Source of the DNA: UBA6059 sp040222235
GTDB lineage: Bacteria > Bacteroidota > Bacteroidia > Cytophagales > Cyclobacteriaceae
Length of the DNA stretch: 64,000 nucleotides
Reading direction: 5' to 3'
NCBI GenBank assembly: GCA_040222235.1
Contig: JAVKDO010000110.1
Location: forward strand, 1-64,000
Shown here in pieces: positions 44,044 through 53,508 of this stretch (its first letter is position 1; each line of letters begins with the position of its first letter). The notes below the pieces were generated by a model. That model made no database searches, was not told the DNA's origin, and was given only the letters and a program-made list of their open reading frames with translations. A program made the translations under genes and the position numbers.

Positions 44044-45297
44044 GTGGCCGGTGAAAAAGAACAACAGAATACTTTTGGAAGTGAGAGTTTAGTCTTCGAG
44101 ATCAAGCGGATCAAGTTGTTGTTTGGGCTGTTTGGGCTGATCACGCTCCTCAGCATCATGAATTTGCTCTTTGCTGAGGAGCAGGTGCTCGAGTATTTCA
44201 GCTCTAAACGCAACTATGCGATAGTCATTTTCAATTCGATACTGTTCATGGTTTTCTTAGCAGGTCGCTATGTCTGGATCAGTAAGGCACCACACCGACT
44301 AGATAGACTGCCACCTAGCTATCAGTACCTATCGGCAATCACGGAAATTAGTTTCCCGACCTTCGCACTGGCAGTCTTGATCTATGTAGAAGACAAGGGT
44401 TCTATGATAGATTCTCCTGCGTTTATTTTTTACTTCCTATTTCTGATCTCCTCCGTTTTCTACCTTAACCCTAAGGTATCCGTACTATCCGGTCTAGTAG
44501 CCGGTTTGTCCTATAGTGCTATCATTGTCTATGCACATACACCAGAGTTTAACTTTCCAGAAGTGGCTTACCATGCGCGCTCATTTCTCCTCATGCTTGG
44601 TGGACTAATCGCCGGTGCTGTGGCGCAAGAGATAAGACTAAGGATCAAACTGGCGATCCAAAATGCCGCCGAATCCGAAAGGGTCGAATCATTGTTTAAT
44701 CAACAGGTGTCTACAGAGATCGTGGAAGCGTTGAAAGACAAAAATCAAATCACGAAACAGCTGCAGGTCACCATCATGTTCCTTGACATTCGAGGGTTCA
44801 CCAGTATCGTAGAGCACATGTCCCCTGAGCAGATCAATCAGTTTCAAAATGCGGTACTTGGGCCACTGATAGAGATCATTAATAAACATCATGGGGTAGT
44901 GAACCAACTCTTGGGTGATGGGTTTATGGCTTCTTTTGGTGCTCCACTGGAGCGGGATGATCATAGCCTGTTAGCACTAAGAGCTGCCATGGCCATCTTT
45001 GCTCATTTAGAGCAAGCCAGACATGAGCAAAAAGTCAACGTCGGAATAGGCATGCACTCTGGTACGGTAGTGACGGGAAATATCGGCACACAGCAACGTC
45101 AGCAGTATTCCATTTCGGGTACGGCAGTCATAGTAGCAGCACGTCTTGAGCAGCTCAACAAGCAATATCAGTCCTATTGTCTGGTCTCAAGGACTTTTTA
45201 CCAGGCTGCAAAATCTGAGATTACCAGTCATCAGAAACTTGGAGAAATCAGCATCAAAGGGATAGGCGAGCCCGTAGAAGTCATTCAACTGAAATAG
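44044..45297 (+). CDS. Membrane-bound class III nucleotidyl cyclase with unusual active-site residues
   Basis: A 417-residue protein: about six hydrophobic helices (residues ~24-195), a coiled-coil linker, then a class III cyclase domain (~225-400). Both metal-binding Asp are present (D248 in FLDIRGFT and D292 in LLGDGFMA). However the base-selecting Lys of adenylate cyclases (KxxGD) is Gln288, and the transition-state Asn is Ile363 (SGTAVIVAARLE); the Arg (R367) remains. The nucleotide used is therefore uncertain and activity may be weak. Start GTG 44044 is the only good one. It precedes ppk1 (66-bp gap) and lies 2 kb from a PycTM-type gene. Confidence 0.8.
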   Translation: MAGEKEQQNTFGSESLVFEIKRIKLLFGLFGLITLLSIMNLLFAEEQVLEYFSSKRNYAIVIFNSILFMVFLAGRYVWISKAPHRLDRLPPSYQYLSAITEISFPTFALAVLIYVEDKGSMIDSPAFIFYFLFLISSVFYLNPKVSVLSGLVAGLSYSAIIVYAHTPEFNFPEVAYHARSFLLMLGGLIAGAVAQEIRLRIKLAIQNAAESERVESLFNQQVSTEIVEALKDKNQITKQLQVTIMFLDIRGFTSIVEHMSPEQINQFQNAVLGPLIEIINKHHGVVNQLLGDGFMASFGAPLERDDHSLLALRAAMAIFAHLEQARHEQKVNVGIGMHSGTVVTGNIGTQQRQQYSISGTAVIVAARLEQLNKQYQSYCLVSRTFYQAAKSEITSHQKLGEISIKGIGEPVEVIQLK

Positions 45298-45363
45298 CAG
45301 AATTAACAATTTGGTAATTCTCTACCAGCCAATATAGCGTTATAAGGAATAAAGTAAAGAATT

Positions 45364-47454
45364 ATGGATCATACAGAGGAAGTAACAGCAGACATACAGG
45401 AAGCCAAAGTCGATAGCAAATATTTCGACCGAGACCTTAGCTGGCTCAAGTTCAACGAGCGTGTGCTGATGGAGTCAGAAGATGAGCGCGTTCCAATTCT
45501 GGAGCGACTCAGGTTTCTCGCCATTTATTCCTCAAACCTCGATGAGTTTTTTCGGGTACGTGTCGCGGACATCAGGAGTCTGGCACATATTGACAAAAAG
45601 AAGCTCAATAAGGAGGCCGGTATCCGGCCAAAAAAGCTGCTCAAAATGATCCATGAGGGTGTCATGGGTCAGCTCGGCAGGTATGGTGCATCCGTGCAAT
45701 CCGTCATTCAAAAGCTTGACTCGGCTGGCCTCAAGCTCTATCTCGGAGAGCCAATTCCTGAGGAAGATCAGGAGCCACTGCTCTATTACTTCAAGACCAA
45801 GGTGTTGGGCTATCTGCAGCCCTATATTTTCGGAGTAAATGAGAATCCCCCATTTCTCAATAATCGTGAGCTGTACCTAGCGGTAAAATTGCGACTGAAT
45901 CAAAGTGATGACATCCATTATGCTTATGTCAATATTCCCTCCGATAAACTGCCAAGATTTGTGAAACTGTCGTCAAAGGGCAATACACACCACTTTGGCT
46001 TTTTAGACGATGTAGTGATCAGCCACCTTGATGTTATATTCCCCAACGCAGAGGTGCTGGAGGCAGTCAATATCAAGCTCAATAAAGACGCAGATCTTCA
46101 GATAGATGATGAGTTTGACGGGGATTTGGTGAAAAAAATCGAAAATCAAATTAGCAAGAGAAACTTGGGAATTCCCTCCAGGTTCCTTTTTGATAGAAAA
46201 GCGAGCAAAGAGTTAGTCGCACATTTCAAAGAGGCCTTCCAACTATCCGATACAGATCTGGTGAGCGGTGGGCAGTATCACAACTCACATGACTTTTGGC
46301 AGCTTCCCAATGTGATAGGCGCAAGTCTGGAAAATGATCCACTAGTGCCTGTGCGCCACAGTGTATTGGACCAGCATCGATTTATTTTTTCTGCGATAGA
46401 TGCGGGTGATCAAATGCTGCACTTCCCATATCATAGTTACGATTATATACTGCAGTTTTTTAATGAGGCTGCCATCGATCCAGATGTCAAGACTATCCGA
46501 GTCACTTTCTATCGAATGGCCTCCAACTCATTTATCGGAGATGCTTTGATTAGTGCGGCCAAGAATGGTAAAGAGGTGCTCGTATTTATGGAGCTCAAAG
46601 CTCGGTTTGATGAGGCCAATAATCTACGCTGGGCAGCCAAAATGAAAGAAGCTGGTGTGAAAATCGTCTACAGTATTCCTGGGCTCAAGGTGCATGCAAA
46701 AGTGGCATTGGTAACTAAGAAGACAACCGATGGAGAGAAAAGGTATGGATTCCTAGGTACAGGAAACCTTAATGAAAAGACGGCCGAAATCTACGCAGAT
46801 CATGGGTTGCTCACTTGTCACAAAGAGATAACATCAGAACTCAAGCGAGTTTTTCTTTACCTCAGCGAGAAAGAAGATCCTGGGCAGTTTGACCATCTGC
46901 TTGTATCCCAGTTCAATATTGTTGAACGCTTTACAGAGCTTATTGATCGGGAGATCGCCAATGCTAAGAAGGGGTTTCCCGCGTCCATAATTATCAAGAT
47001 TAACAACCTTGAAGAGCGAGGGATCATTGATAAACTTTATGAGGCTAGCGAAGCAGGTGTCAAAATCGATTTGCTGGTAAGGAGTATTTGCTGCCTTCTA
47101 CCAGGTCAGCCTTACAGCGCCAATATCAATGTAATACGAATAGTCGATCGCTACCTCGAGCATGCTCGGGTATTTGTGTTTCACAACGATGGATCTCCAG
47201 AGGTTTTCATGGGTTCGGCAGATTGGATGAAGCGCAATCTTTACCGCCGAGTGGAGGTGACGTTTCCGGTATACGATGGCGAGCTACGCGCAGAGATTAT
47301 GAAAATCCTGGACTTGCAACTGCGGGATAATTGCAAAGCTGTGACTCTCGATGCGGAGCATAATAATCTACCCGTCCAGCGGAAGGATGAGGAGATTCTG
47401 GTAAGGGCACAAACTGATACTTACTCCTGGATCAGAAGAAAAGAGGAAAACTAA
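45364..47454 (+). CDS. ppk1: Polyphosphate kinase 1
   Basis: A 696-residue PPK1 with the N domain (YFDRDLSWLKFNERVL), head domain, and the C1/C2 phospholipase-D-like catalytic domains. The autophosphorylated His is at about 444 (GLKVHAKVAL), a second conserved His at about 600 (YLEHARVFVF), with FLGTGNLNEKTAEIYADHGLLT between. It makes polyphosphate reversibly from ATP. Its stop overlaps the convergent HD-PycTM gene by 4 bp. Confidence 0.96.
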   Translation: MDHTEEVTADIQEAKVDSKYFDRDLSWLKFNERVLMESEDERVPILERLRFLAIYSSNLDEFFRVRVADIRSLAHIDKKKLNKEAGIRPKKLLKMIHEGVMGQLGRYGASVQSVIQKLDSAGLKLYLGEPIPEEDQEPLLYYFKTKVLGYLQPYIFGVNENPPFLNNRELYLAVKLRLNQSDDIHYAYVNIPSDKLPRFVKLSSKGNTHHFGFLDDVVISHLDVIFPNAEVLEAVNIKLNKDADLQIDDEFDGDLVKKIENQISKRNLGIPSRFLFDRKASKELVAHFKEAFQLSDTDLVSGGQYHNSHDFWQLPNVIGASLENDPLVPVRHSVLDQHRFIFSAIDAGDQMLHFPYHSYDYILQFFNEAAIDPDVKTIRVTFYRMASNSFIGDALISAAKNGKEVLVFMELKARFDEANNLRWAAKMKEAGVKIVYSIPGLKVHAKVALVTKKTTDGEKRYGFLGTGNLNEKTAEIYADHGLLTCHKEITSELKRVFLYLSEKEDPGQFDHLLVSQFNIVERFTELIDREIANAKKGFPASIIIKINNLEERGIIDKLYEASEAGVKIDLLVRSICCLLPGQPYSANINVIRIVDRYLEHARVFVFHNDGSPEVFMGSADWMKRNLYRRVEVTFPVYDGELRAEIMKILDLQLRDNCKAVTLDAEHNNLPVQRKDEEILVRAQTDTYSWIRRKEEN

Positions 47455-48674
47455 TAAGGATAGGGTGCTTTAAAGAACATTTCGGCTATCGCGAATGAGA
47501 GTACCGCGATCACAAAGCCAAACATAAAGATGGTATAGGCCGCTCGTAGCATGCGATACTTCTTACCCAGCACCTTACCTAGGAAGTAAATGTCCTTCGT
47601 GAGACTGCCATATAAGTACCCTGCATCCTTCATCATTTCTTTCATACCCCACTCATAGTCTTCCAGCTTCATGTTGTGAAAGTTGCCAAAGAAAAGGAGG
47701 TTCGTGCGCTTGTTCAGAATGTCCTCTCTAGTGAAGAGTCCCGTAGTTACATTCGGCCTGGTGGCCAGGATAGAAAACACGATGGTGATCAAACACACAA
47801 TCGTCAAGATGATCGTCGGAATGAGCATGTGAGGATATTCCTCCAGTTTGCGGTAGAGCACAGAAATTAAGATCGATAGTATAATCGAGTTGATTGAGAT
47901 CATGATGTTGGCTTTGTTATCCGCCATAGAGCTAAGATCCAAGTGATTCTTGGAAGTCAACCTAAACATGGTCTCAATACCTCGATCTGGCTTGAGCTCT
48001 TTTGCTTTTACCAGCTTCAACTCCAGCTTAGCTACAGACTGCTCAAGATCTTCGATGTACTTCTCTTGTTTTTTCTCAGACTTCAATTTCTTTTTTACTT
48101 TTTTGAGGTTTTCCTGCTTCTGCTCTGAGTACTTCTCATTAACATAATCTGTAAAGTACGTATGTTTCTTGAAAAAATTCTTGTTGGAGTCCATCCAGTC
48201 AATCTCTGAATATTGTTTCCCCGATAGGTTTTCTATCTCCTTTTTGAGCATAGATGACTGCTCAAAATACTTATCCGTACTCAGGTGGAGCAAATCTGAG
48301 TCGCATACGATTTTCTCCAGCATGTTTGTCGGGCTCTGTGGCATTTTTGTGGCCATGATGCAGCCCATCACCTTTACAATCTTCTCATCTTCAAGGCCAT
48401 GATTTTTTAAGAATTTTTGCGCTAGCTCGATACTATGCTCTTCATGGTCCGTGACAGAATTTTTATATCCCAGATCATGAAACCAAGCAGCCAGCTCGAC
48501 GATCTCCATCTCATCTTTGCTCAAGTTGCTGTGCTCGCCGATCTCTCGTGCCGCATTGACCACATTCCTGGTATGGTCAAGGCCATGATAGACGAGTCCT
48601 TCAGGAAACTCCTCTTTGAGCAACTGCTCGGCAAAATCCTTAGCCTCAGCCAATATCTCCTTGCTAGAAATCAT
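47451..48674 (-). CDS. HD-domain / PycTM-type (DUF5706) membrane protein
   Basis: A 407-residue fusion. Residues ~5-135 form an HD phosphohydrolase domain (H34, AWFHDLGY with H66-D67, CDSDLL). A lysine- and glutamate-rich coiled coil follows (~175-235), then the membrane region (~245-407) with LSSMADNKANIMISINSIILSI and three hydrophobic helices, the pattern of DUF5706/PycTM, the effector of Pycsar anti-phage systems. In Pycsar, PycTM responds to cCMP or cUMP. Here the domain is fused to an HD hydrolase and sits tail-to-tail with ppk1. A role in nucleotide signalling is probable, and defence only a possibility. Confidence 0.8.
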   Translation of the reverse strand: MISSKEILAEAKDFAEQLLKEEFPEGLVYHGLDHTRNVVNAAREIGEHSNLSKDEMEIVELAAWFHDLGYKNSVTDHEEHSIELAQKFLKNHGLEDEKIVKVMGCIMATKMPQSPTNMLEKIVCDSDLLHLSTDKYFEQSSMLKKEIENLSGKQYSEIDWMDSNKNFFKKHTYFTDYVNEKYSEQKQENLKKVKKKLKSEKKQEKYIEDLEQSVAKLELKLVKAKELKPDRGIETMFRLTSKNHLDLSSMADNKANIMISINSIILSILISVLYRKLEEYPHMLIPTIILTIVCLITIVFSILATRPNVTTGLFTREDILNKRTNLLFFGNFHNMKLEDYEWGMKEMMKDAGYLYGSLTKDIYFLGKVLGKKYRMLRAAYTIFMFGFVIAVLSFAIAEMFFKAPYPY

Positions 48675-48842
48675 GAGTATTCCATTGAGATTACTGCTAA
48701 ACCTTGATTGTATACCTTATGCGACACTTGTTTTGTCAGTTGAAAAAGGAAAATAGATATATTGAATGTCTTTTTAAAATTAATTGTTGCCCTTTGGGCG
48801 GAATTGTCATTTAGGATGCCCTGAACCTACTAATTTTGAGAT

Positions 48843-49757
48843 ATGAGTAAAACGCTACTACCACTGTTTATTATTGGCATATTAGTGATTTTTTCATTGC
48901 AGGTGAGCTGTGAGCGACCCTATCGCACCTTAGCAGATTCTCTTTATCATGTTTCTGGTAAGACATATAGCTACAACCTCAATGAGGTCGAGAACAAGTA
49001 CTTTCTGCCCTATGTACTGGAGGAAGTATCAGGTCTGGCCTACTACAAAGATGCACAAGTCGCCATGGTCAACGATGAGGAAGGACGGATGTTTCTCTAC
49101 GATCTGAACAAGAAAGACATTGACAAGGCCATAAGATTTGCCGGTAGCGGAGACTATGAAGGCATAGAAATAATAAATAGTACCGCTTATGTGCTTAAAA
49201 GCAACGGTGATCTCTATCATTTCGAGATCTCAGATGATAGAGAAGTAGATAGCAAGAAAATAGAGACTCCCTTGTCAAAAGATAATGATCTCGAAGGGCT
49301 TGGATACGACCCTCAAAGAAATAGGCTGATGCTGGTATGCAAAGGCAAATCAGAAATAGGTAAAGACAAAGTAGAAGGTCAAGCGGTCTATGGATATGAT
49401 CTGGATCAAGAGGATTTCAAAAAAGATCCGGAATTCACCATAAGTAAAAAGAAGCTGGAAGAATTTTTTGAGACCGCTAAAAATCAGGCATATGATGCTG
49501 GAAAGATCACTTTTCGGCCTTCCGGCATTGCACTTCATCCATTCGAGCGACAGTGGTACATGATTGCCTCTGCGGGTAAGCTGCTCATCGCCGTGGATGA
49601 TGAGGGCGAAATCCAGGCCTCCTACCCGATACCACCACGACTGCTCAGCCAGCCTGAGGGCATTTGCTTTTTACCTAACGGAAACATGCTGATCTCGAGC
49701 GAAGGAGAGGGGGATCGTGGTTATATTATTGAATACAAAATGAAGAAAACTTTATGA
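48843..49757 (+). CDS. SdiA-regulated/phytase-like lipoprotein
   Basis: A 304-residue lipoprotein (signal ending FSLQVSC, Cys23). The rest is a six-bladed propeller-like repeat series (VSGLAYYKDAQVAMVNDEEG, EGLGYDPQRNRLMLVCKG, PSGIALHPFERQWYMIAS, PEGICFLPNGNMLISSEGE), the pattern of the SdiA-regulated/phytase-like family. A promoter-like TAATTTTG (48831-48838) lies right before the start. Its stop overlaps the start of the phosphoesterase-Omp85 gene by 4 bp, so the two proteins are surely made together and probably act as a pair on phosphate esters. Confidence 0.8.
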   Translation: MSKTLLPLFIIGILVIFSLQVSCERPYRTLADSLYHVSGKTYSYNLNEVENKYFLPYVLEEVSGLAYYKDAQVAMVNDEEGRMFLYDLNKKDIDKAIRFAGSGDYEGIEIINSTAYVLKSNGDLYHFEISDDREVDSKKIETPLSKDNDLEGLGYDPQRNRLMLVCKGKSEIGKDKVEGQAVYGYDLDQEDFKKDPEFTISKKKLEEFFETAKNQAYDAGKITFRPSGIALHPFERQWYMIASAGKLLIAVDDEGEIQASYPIPPRLLSQPEGICFLPNGNMLISSEGEGDRGYIIEYKMKKTL

Positions 49758-52700
49758 ATAAAGGCATCTGGAATATCCTTCTGATTGCGATGGTCAGTTG
49801 CTTGAGTATCTCCAATATAGTTGCTCAGGAAAAAATCTACTCAGTCTACTTAATTGGAGATGCAGGTGAGCCTGATTCACCGGTAGATCTTAATTTGGCT
49901 TTGCTCAAAGAAAAGCTGACACAGGTCAACGAGGAAAGCGCAGTGATCTTCCTGGGGGATAATATTTACCCGAGGGGACTCCCACCCGAAGACCATCCAG
50001 ATCGCGGCGATATGGAGCGCAAGATCATCCAGCAGATTGAGATTACTAAGGACTTCAAAGGGCGCAGATTCGTTATTCCGGGTAATCACGACTGGAAAAA
50101 AGGCAAGAAGGATGGGCTAACACATATTAGAGCGCAGGGTGAGTTTGTCAATGATTACTTCGGTGAGGAGCAGGTATTCTATCCAGCTGACGGCTGTCCT
50201 GGTCCGGTAGAGATCTCGTTGAATGAAGAAATTACTCTGGTCATTGTAGATACACAATGGTTTCTTCATCCATGGGACAAAGGCAGAGACGAAGATGGCT
50301 GTGGAGTGGTTGGGTCGGCAGAGGCGCTCAACAGTATGAGCAATATTCTTCAAGAAAATGCCCACAAAAAGGTGATGGTGGTGAGTCATCATCCGATGTT
50401 TTCTGATGGTATTCATGGTGGCCATATTCCTTTCAAAAATCATATTTTCCCATTGACAGAGGCGAATGAGTCGCTGTACATTCCGCTACCCGTTATTGGA
50501 TCAATTTCGCCATTCTACAGATCGGTCATTGGCAATATCCAAGATATCCAACACCCTAAGTACAAGGCCATGCGTAATGCCATAGTAACTATGCTTGAGC
50601 AGTACCCTCACACGATCCACGCTGCAGGGCATGAGCATACACTCCAACTGTTCCAAAAAAATGATATCAACTACATAGTCAGTGGATCGGGATCCAAGAC
50701 TACACATGTCAAGAAAGAAGGCAAAGCGGAATATGCGGGAAGCAAAAATGGCTTTGTAATAGTCGATTACTTCGATAATGGTGATATCGTATCCGAATAC
50801 TGGACGGTAGATGAAGAACATCCGCAAGGTGAGCTCGCATTAAAAAAGACTTTGGGCAACCGTCCTTACGAAGCTCCAGCCACTGTAGACGAGTATATCG
50901 CTAACAATGACTTTTCTGATAGTACCATCACTGTCAATGCCAGTGATCAATACATATCCAAAAAAGGTCAGCAACGACTGTTTGGTAAAAACTACCGAGA
51001 GGAGTGGGCTCAGGAAATAGAAGTGCCTGTCTTTGATATCGGCAATGAGCGGGGAGGCCTCAAGATCGTTCAACGGGGTGGTGGTATGCAGACTAAGTCA
51101 CTAAGGCTAGAAGCTGAGAATGGTCAACAGTATGTACTGCGATCAATCGAAAAGTATCCTGAAAATGCCATCCCAGAAGCACTCCGAAAGACATTTGCGG
51201 TAGATATAGTACAGGATCAAATCTCTGCTGGGCATCCCTACGGTGCTTTCGTAGTGCCTCCTATGGCAGAGGCAGCAGGCATCTATCATACTAACCCACA
51301 GATAGTTTATATCCCAGATGATCCGAGATTTGGCACACATCAGGCACAGTTCGCCAATACGCTGGCGCTGTATGAAGAACGCCCAGCGGGCGATGCTAGT
51401 AACCGTGACTTCTTTGGCAACTCAGAGGATGTAGAGAATACGTTAAAGATCATCAAGCGACTCAAAAAAGATAACGACAATGAAGTCGATCAGGAGTTTG
51501 TCCTTAGAAGTCGATTGTTCGACATGTTCATCGGAGACTGGGATCGACATGACGATCAGTGGCGCTGGGCCACCTTTGACAAAAAAGGAGAGAAAGGTGA
51601 GCTCTATCAACCGGTTCCAAGAGATAGAGATCAGGCATTCTTTCTGAACGAGGGCTTCTTTCCAAAAATAGCCAGTAAAAAGTGGGCACTGCCTAAGCTC
51701 GAAGGTTTCGACTATGAAGTCGACTGGCCATCGGGATTGATGTTCAATGCGCGCTACTTCGATCGTACTTTCCTTACTCAGCTTACTCGAGAGCAATGGA
51801 AGGAAATCAGCGATGACCTCAAGTCTAAAATGACAGATGAGGTAATCGAGAAGGCGATAAGGAAATGGCCGGAGGAGATATTTGCCCTGTCAGGAGAAGA
51901 GGTAATCGCAAAGTTGAAGTCAAGAAGGAACAATCTTACCGAGTATGCCCTCGGGCATTATGAGTTTCTAGCGAAGGAAGTAGAAGTCTTGGGCTCTGAT
52001 AAGCACGAACATTTCATCATAGATCGAATAACGGCAGACCAAACAAAAATCACCGTATGGAAAACTAACAAGGATTTTGAAAAAGATAAGATCATCTACG
52101 AGCGACTATTCCTAGCTCAAGAAACCAATGAGATAAGACTCTATGGTTTTGATGATGAGGATCTATTTGAGCAGGTAGGTCTGACCAAGAATAAGATCAA
52201 AATACGAATCATTGGTGGTAAGGATAATGACCTGATGATAAGCAATGCCGAGACACCCCACAGCGGCAAAAAGACCAAAGTCTATGACCTTAAGAAGAAT
52301 ACCAAATTCGAGAATGGATCCGCTTTCGCAAAGCGCCTATCTGATGCCGCTGAAGTTAATGCTTACAATCGCAAAGAGTTTCAGTACGACGTATTAATGC
52401 CACTGCTCTCTGGGGCACTCAACCCTGACGATGGGTTGTTCATTGGTGGTGGATTTGTATTCACTAAGCACGGCTGGAGAAAGCCCGTGTTCAAGTCACG
52501 GCACACCTTATTAGGCAACTTCGCCTTCGCCACCCAAGCCTTTAATATCAAGTATCGATCCGAGTTCTCTCAAGCTGCTGGAAAGTGGGACTTGGTTACT
52601 GAGCTAGAAGTAAATCAGCCTTTTAACGTGGCAAACTTCTTCGGCCTGGGAAATGAGTCTGTTTTCGATTTTGAGAATCAAGATATAGAATACTATCGCG

Positions 52701-53458
52701 CAAGATATCAAGCAGGTTATGCCTCAGTAGATCTTCGAAAACGACTCAGTGAAAATGCAACTTTCAGTATTGGTTCAAAGACCCAACGCTTCCAGATCAA
52801 CGTAGAAAATGAAGATGATGATGATTTTACCGATAGGTATATTTATGATACGGATATCAACGGTCTAGATCCTAATCGGGCTTTTGAGGAGTACTACTTT
52901 ACCGGGGTACAGACTAAGTTTAACTTGGACAATACAGATCATCCTGCCTATCCTACAAGAGGTATGAAGTTCAATCTTTCCCTCATCGGCAATGTCGGCA
53001 TCAATGACATCACAAAAGATTGGGGTAATTTCAGTACAGATTTCTCCTGGTTCTACAGTTTCCAGTTTCCTGCTAAGGTCACTATCGCTAATCGCACCGG
53101 TTACTCGACTACCTTCGGTGATGCAGAGTTCTTCGCTTTCAATAAGCTTGGTGGCAATACCAATCTCAGGGGGTTTCGAAGAACCAGGTTCTGGGGTGAG
53201 AGTGCTGTTTACAACAATACGGATCTGAGGATAAAGCTAGGCAGCTTCAGAACCTACCTTTTTCCAGGAAGCTTCGGTATCAGCGGCTTCTATGATCTTG
53301 GGCGCGTCTGGGTCGATGGTGAAGAATCAAGCAAAGTTCACGATAGTGCCGGTTTCGGAGTATGGCTTTCGCCGCTGGGCCAAGCTGTCATCTCAGCAAA
53401 TATGGCCTTTACTGAAGAGGAAAACTTGATCGTATTGCGGTTTGGCTTCCTTTTCTAG
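49754..53458 (+). CDS. Metallophosphoesterase fused to an Omp85-type beta barrel
   Basis: A 1234-residue protein with a signal peptide ending near NIVAQ. Residues ~27-330 are a calcineurin-like phosphoesterase with the metal motifs GDNIYPRG, GNHDWKKG, VVSHHPMFSDG and AAGHEHTLQ complete. A middle part (~400-850) is of unknown fold, with a kinase/phosphatase-like segment (FIGDWDRHDDQWRWATFD, VPRDRDQAFF). The C-terminal ~370 residues form an Omp85/surface-antigen barrel (FIGGGFVFTKHGWRKPVF ... GGNTNLRGFRRTRFWGES ... VLRFGFLF). There is no POTRA. It would display a phosphoesterase through an outer-membrane barrel. Confidence 0.85.
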   Translation: MNKGIWNILLIAMVSCLSISNIVAQEKIYSVYLIGDAGEPDSPVDLNLALLKEKLTQVNEESAVIFLGDNIYPRGLPPEDHPDRGDMERKIIQQIEITKDFKGRRFVIPGNHDWKKGKKDGLTHIRAQGEFVNDYFGEEQVFYPADGCPGPVEISLNEEITLVIVDTQWFLHPWDKGRDEDGCGVVGSAEALNSMSNILQENAHKKVMVVSHHPMFSDGIHGGHIPFKNHIFPLTEANESLYIPLPVIGSISPFYRSVIGNIQDIQHPKYKAMRNAIVTMLEQYPHTIHAAGHEHTLQLFQKNDINYIVSGSGSKTTHVKKEGKAEYAGSKNGFVIVDYFDNGDIVSEYWTVDEEHPQGELALKKTLGNRPYEAPATVDEYIANNDFSDSTITVNASDQYISKKGQQRLFGKNYREEWAQEIEVPVFDIGNERGGLKIVQRGGGMQTKSLRLEAENGQQYVLRSIEKYPENAIPEALRKTFAVDIVQDQISAGHPYGAFVVPPMAEAAGIYHTNPQIVYIPDDPRFGTHQAQFANTLALYEERPAGDASNRDFFGNSEDVENTLKIIKRLKKDNDNEVDQEFVLRSRLFDMFIGDWDRHDDQWRWATFDKKGEKGELYQPVPRDRDQAFFLNEGFFPKIASKKWALPKLEGFDYEVDWPSGLMFNARYFDRTFLTQLTREQWKEISDDLKSKMTDEVIEKAIRKWPEEIFALSGEEVIAKLKSRRNNLTEYALGHYEFLAKEVEVLGSDKHEHFIIDRITADQTKITVWKTNKDFEKDKIIYERLFLAQETNEIRLYGFDDEDLFEQVGLTKNKIKIRIIGGKDNDLMISNAETPHSGKKTKVYDLKKNTKFENGSAFAKRLSDAAEVNAYNRKEFQYDVLMPLLSGALNPDDGLFIGGGFVFTKHGWRKPVFKSRHTLLGNFAFATQAFNIKYRSEFSQAAGKWDLVTELEVNQPFNVANFFGLGNESVFDFENQDIEYYRARYQAGYASVDLRKRLSENATFSIGSKTQRFQINVENEDDDDFTDRYIYDTDINGLDPNRAFEEYYFTGVQTKFNLDNTDHPAYPTRGMKFNLSLIGNVGINDITKDWGNFSTDFSWFYSFQFPAKVTIANRTGYSTTFGDAEFFAFNKLGGNTNLRGFRRTRFWGESAVYNNTDLRIKLGSFRTYLFPGSFGISGFYDLGRVWVDGEESSKVHDSAGFGVWLSPLGQAVISANMAFTEEENLIVLRFGFLF

Positions 53459-53508
53459 CTAGAAGATTAATTCGTTTTGTGCATAATGCTTAATTTGAAA
53501 TAAAAAAG

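Noticed and set aside
45299..45321. Hairpin AGAATTA/TAATTCT after the cyclase gene as a terminator
   Set aside because: A+T-rich 7-bp stem without a T-run; too weak, and ppk1 follows on the same strand.
47451..48674. Calling the HD-PycTM gene a canonical Pycsar defence system
   Set aside because: No PycC-type cyclase in the same operon, no other defence genes around, and the neighbours are housekeeping; only a relation in domain is supported.
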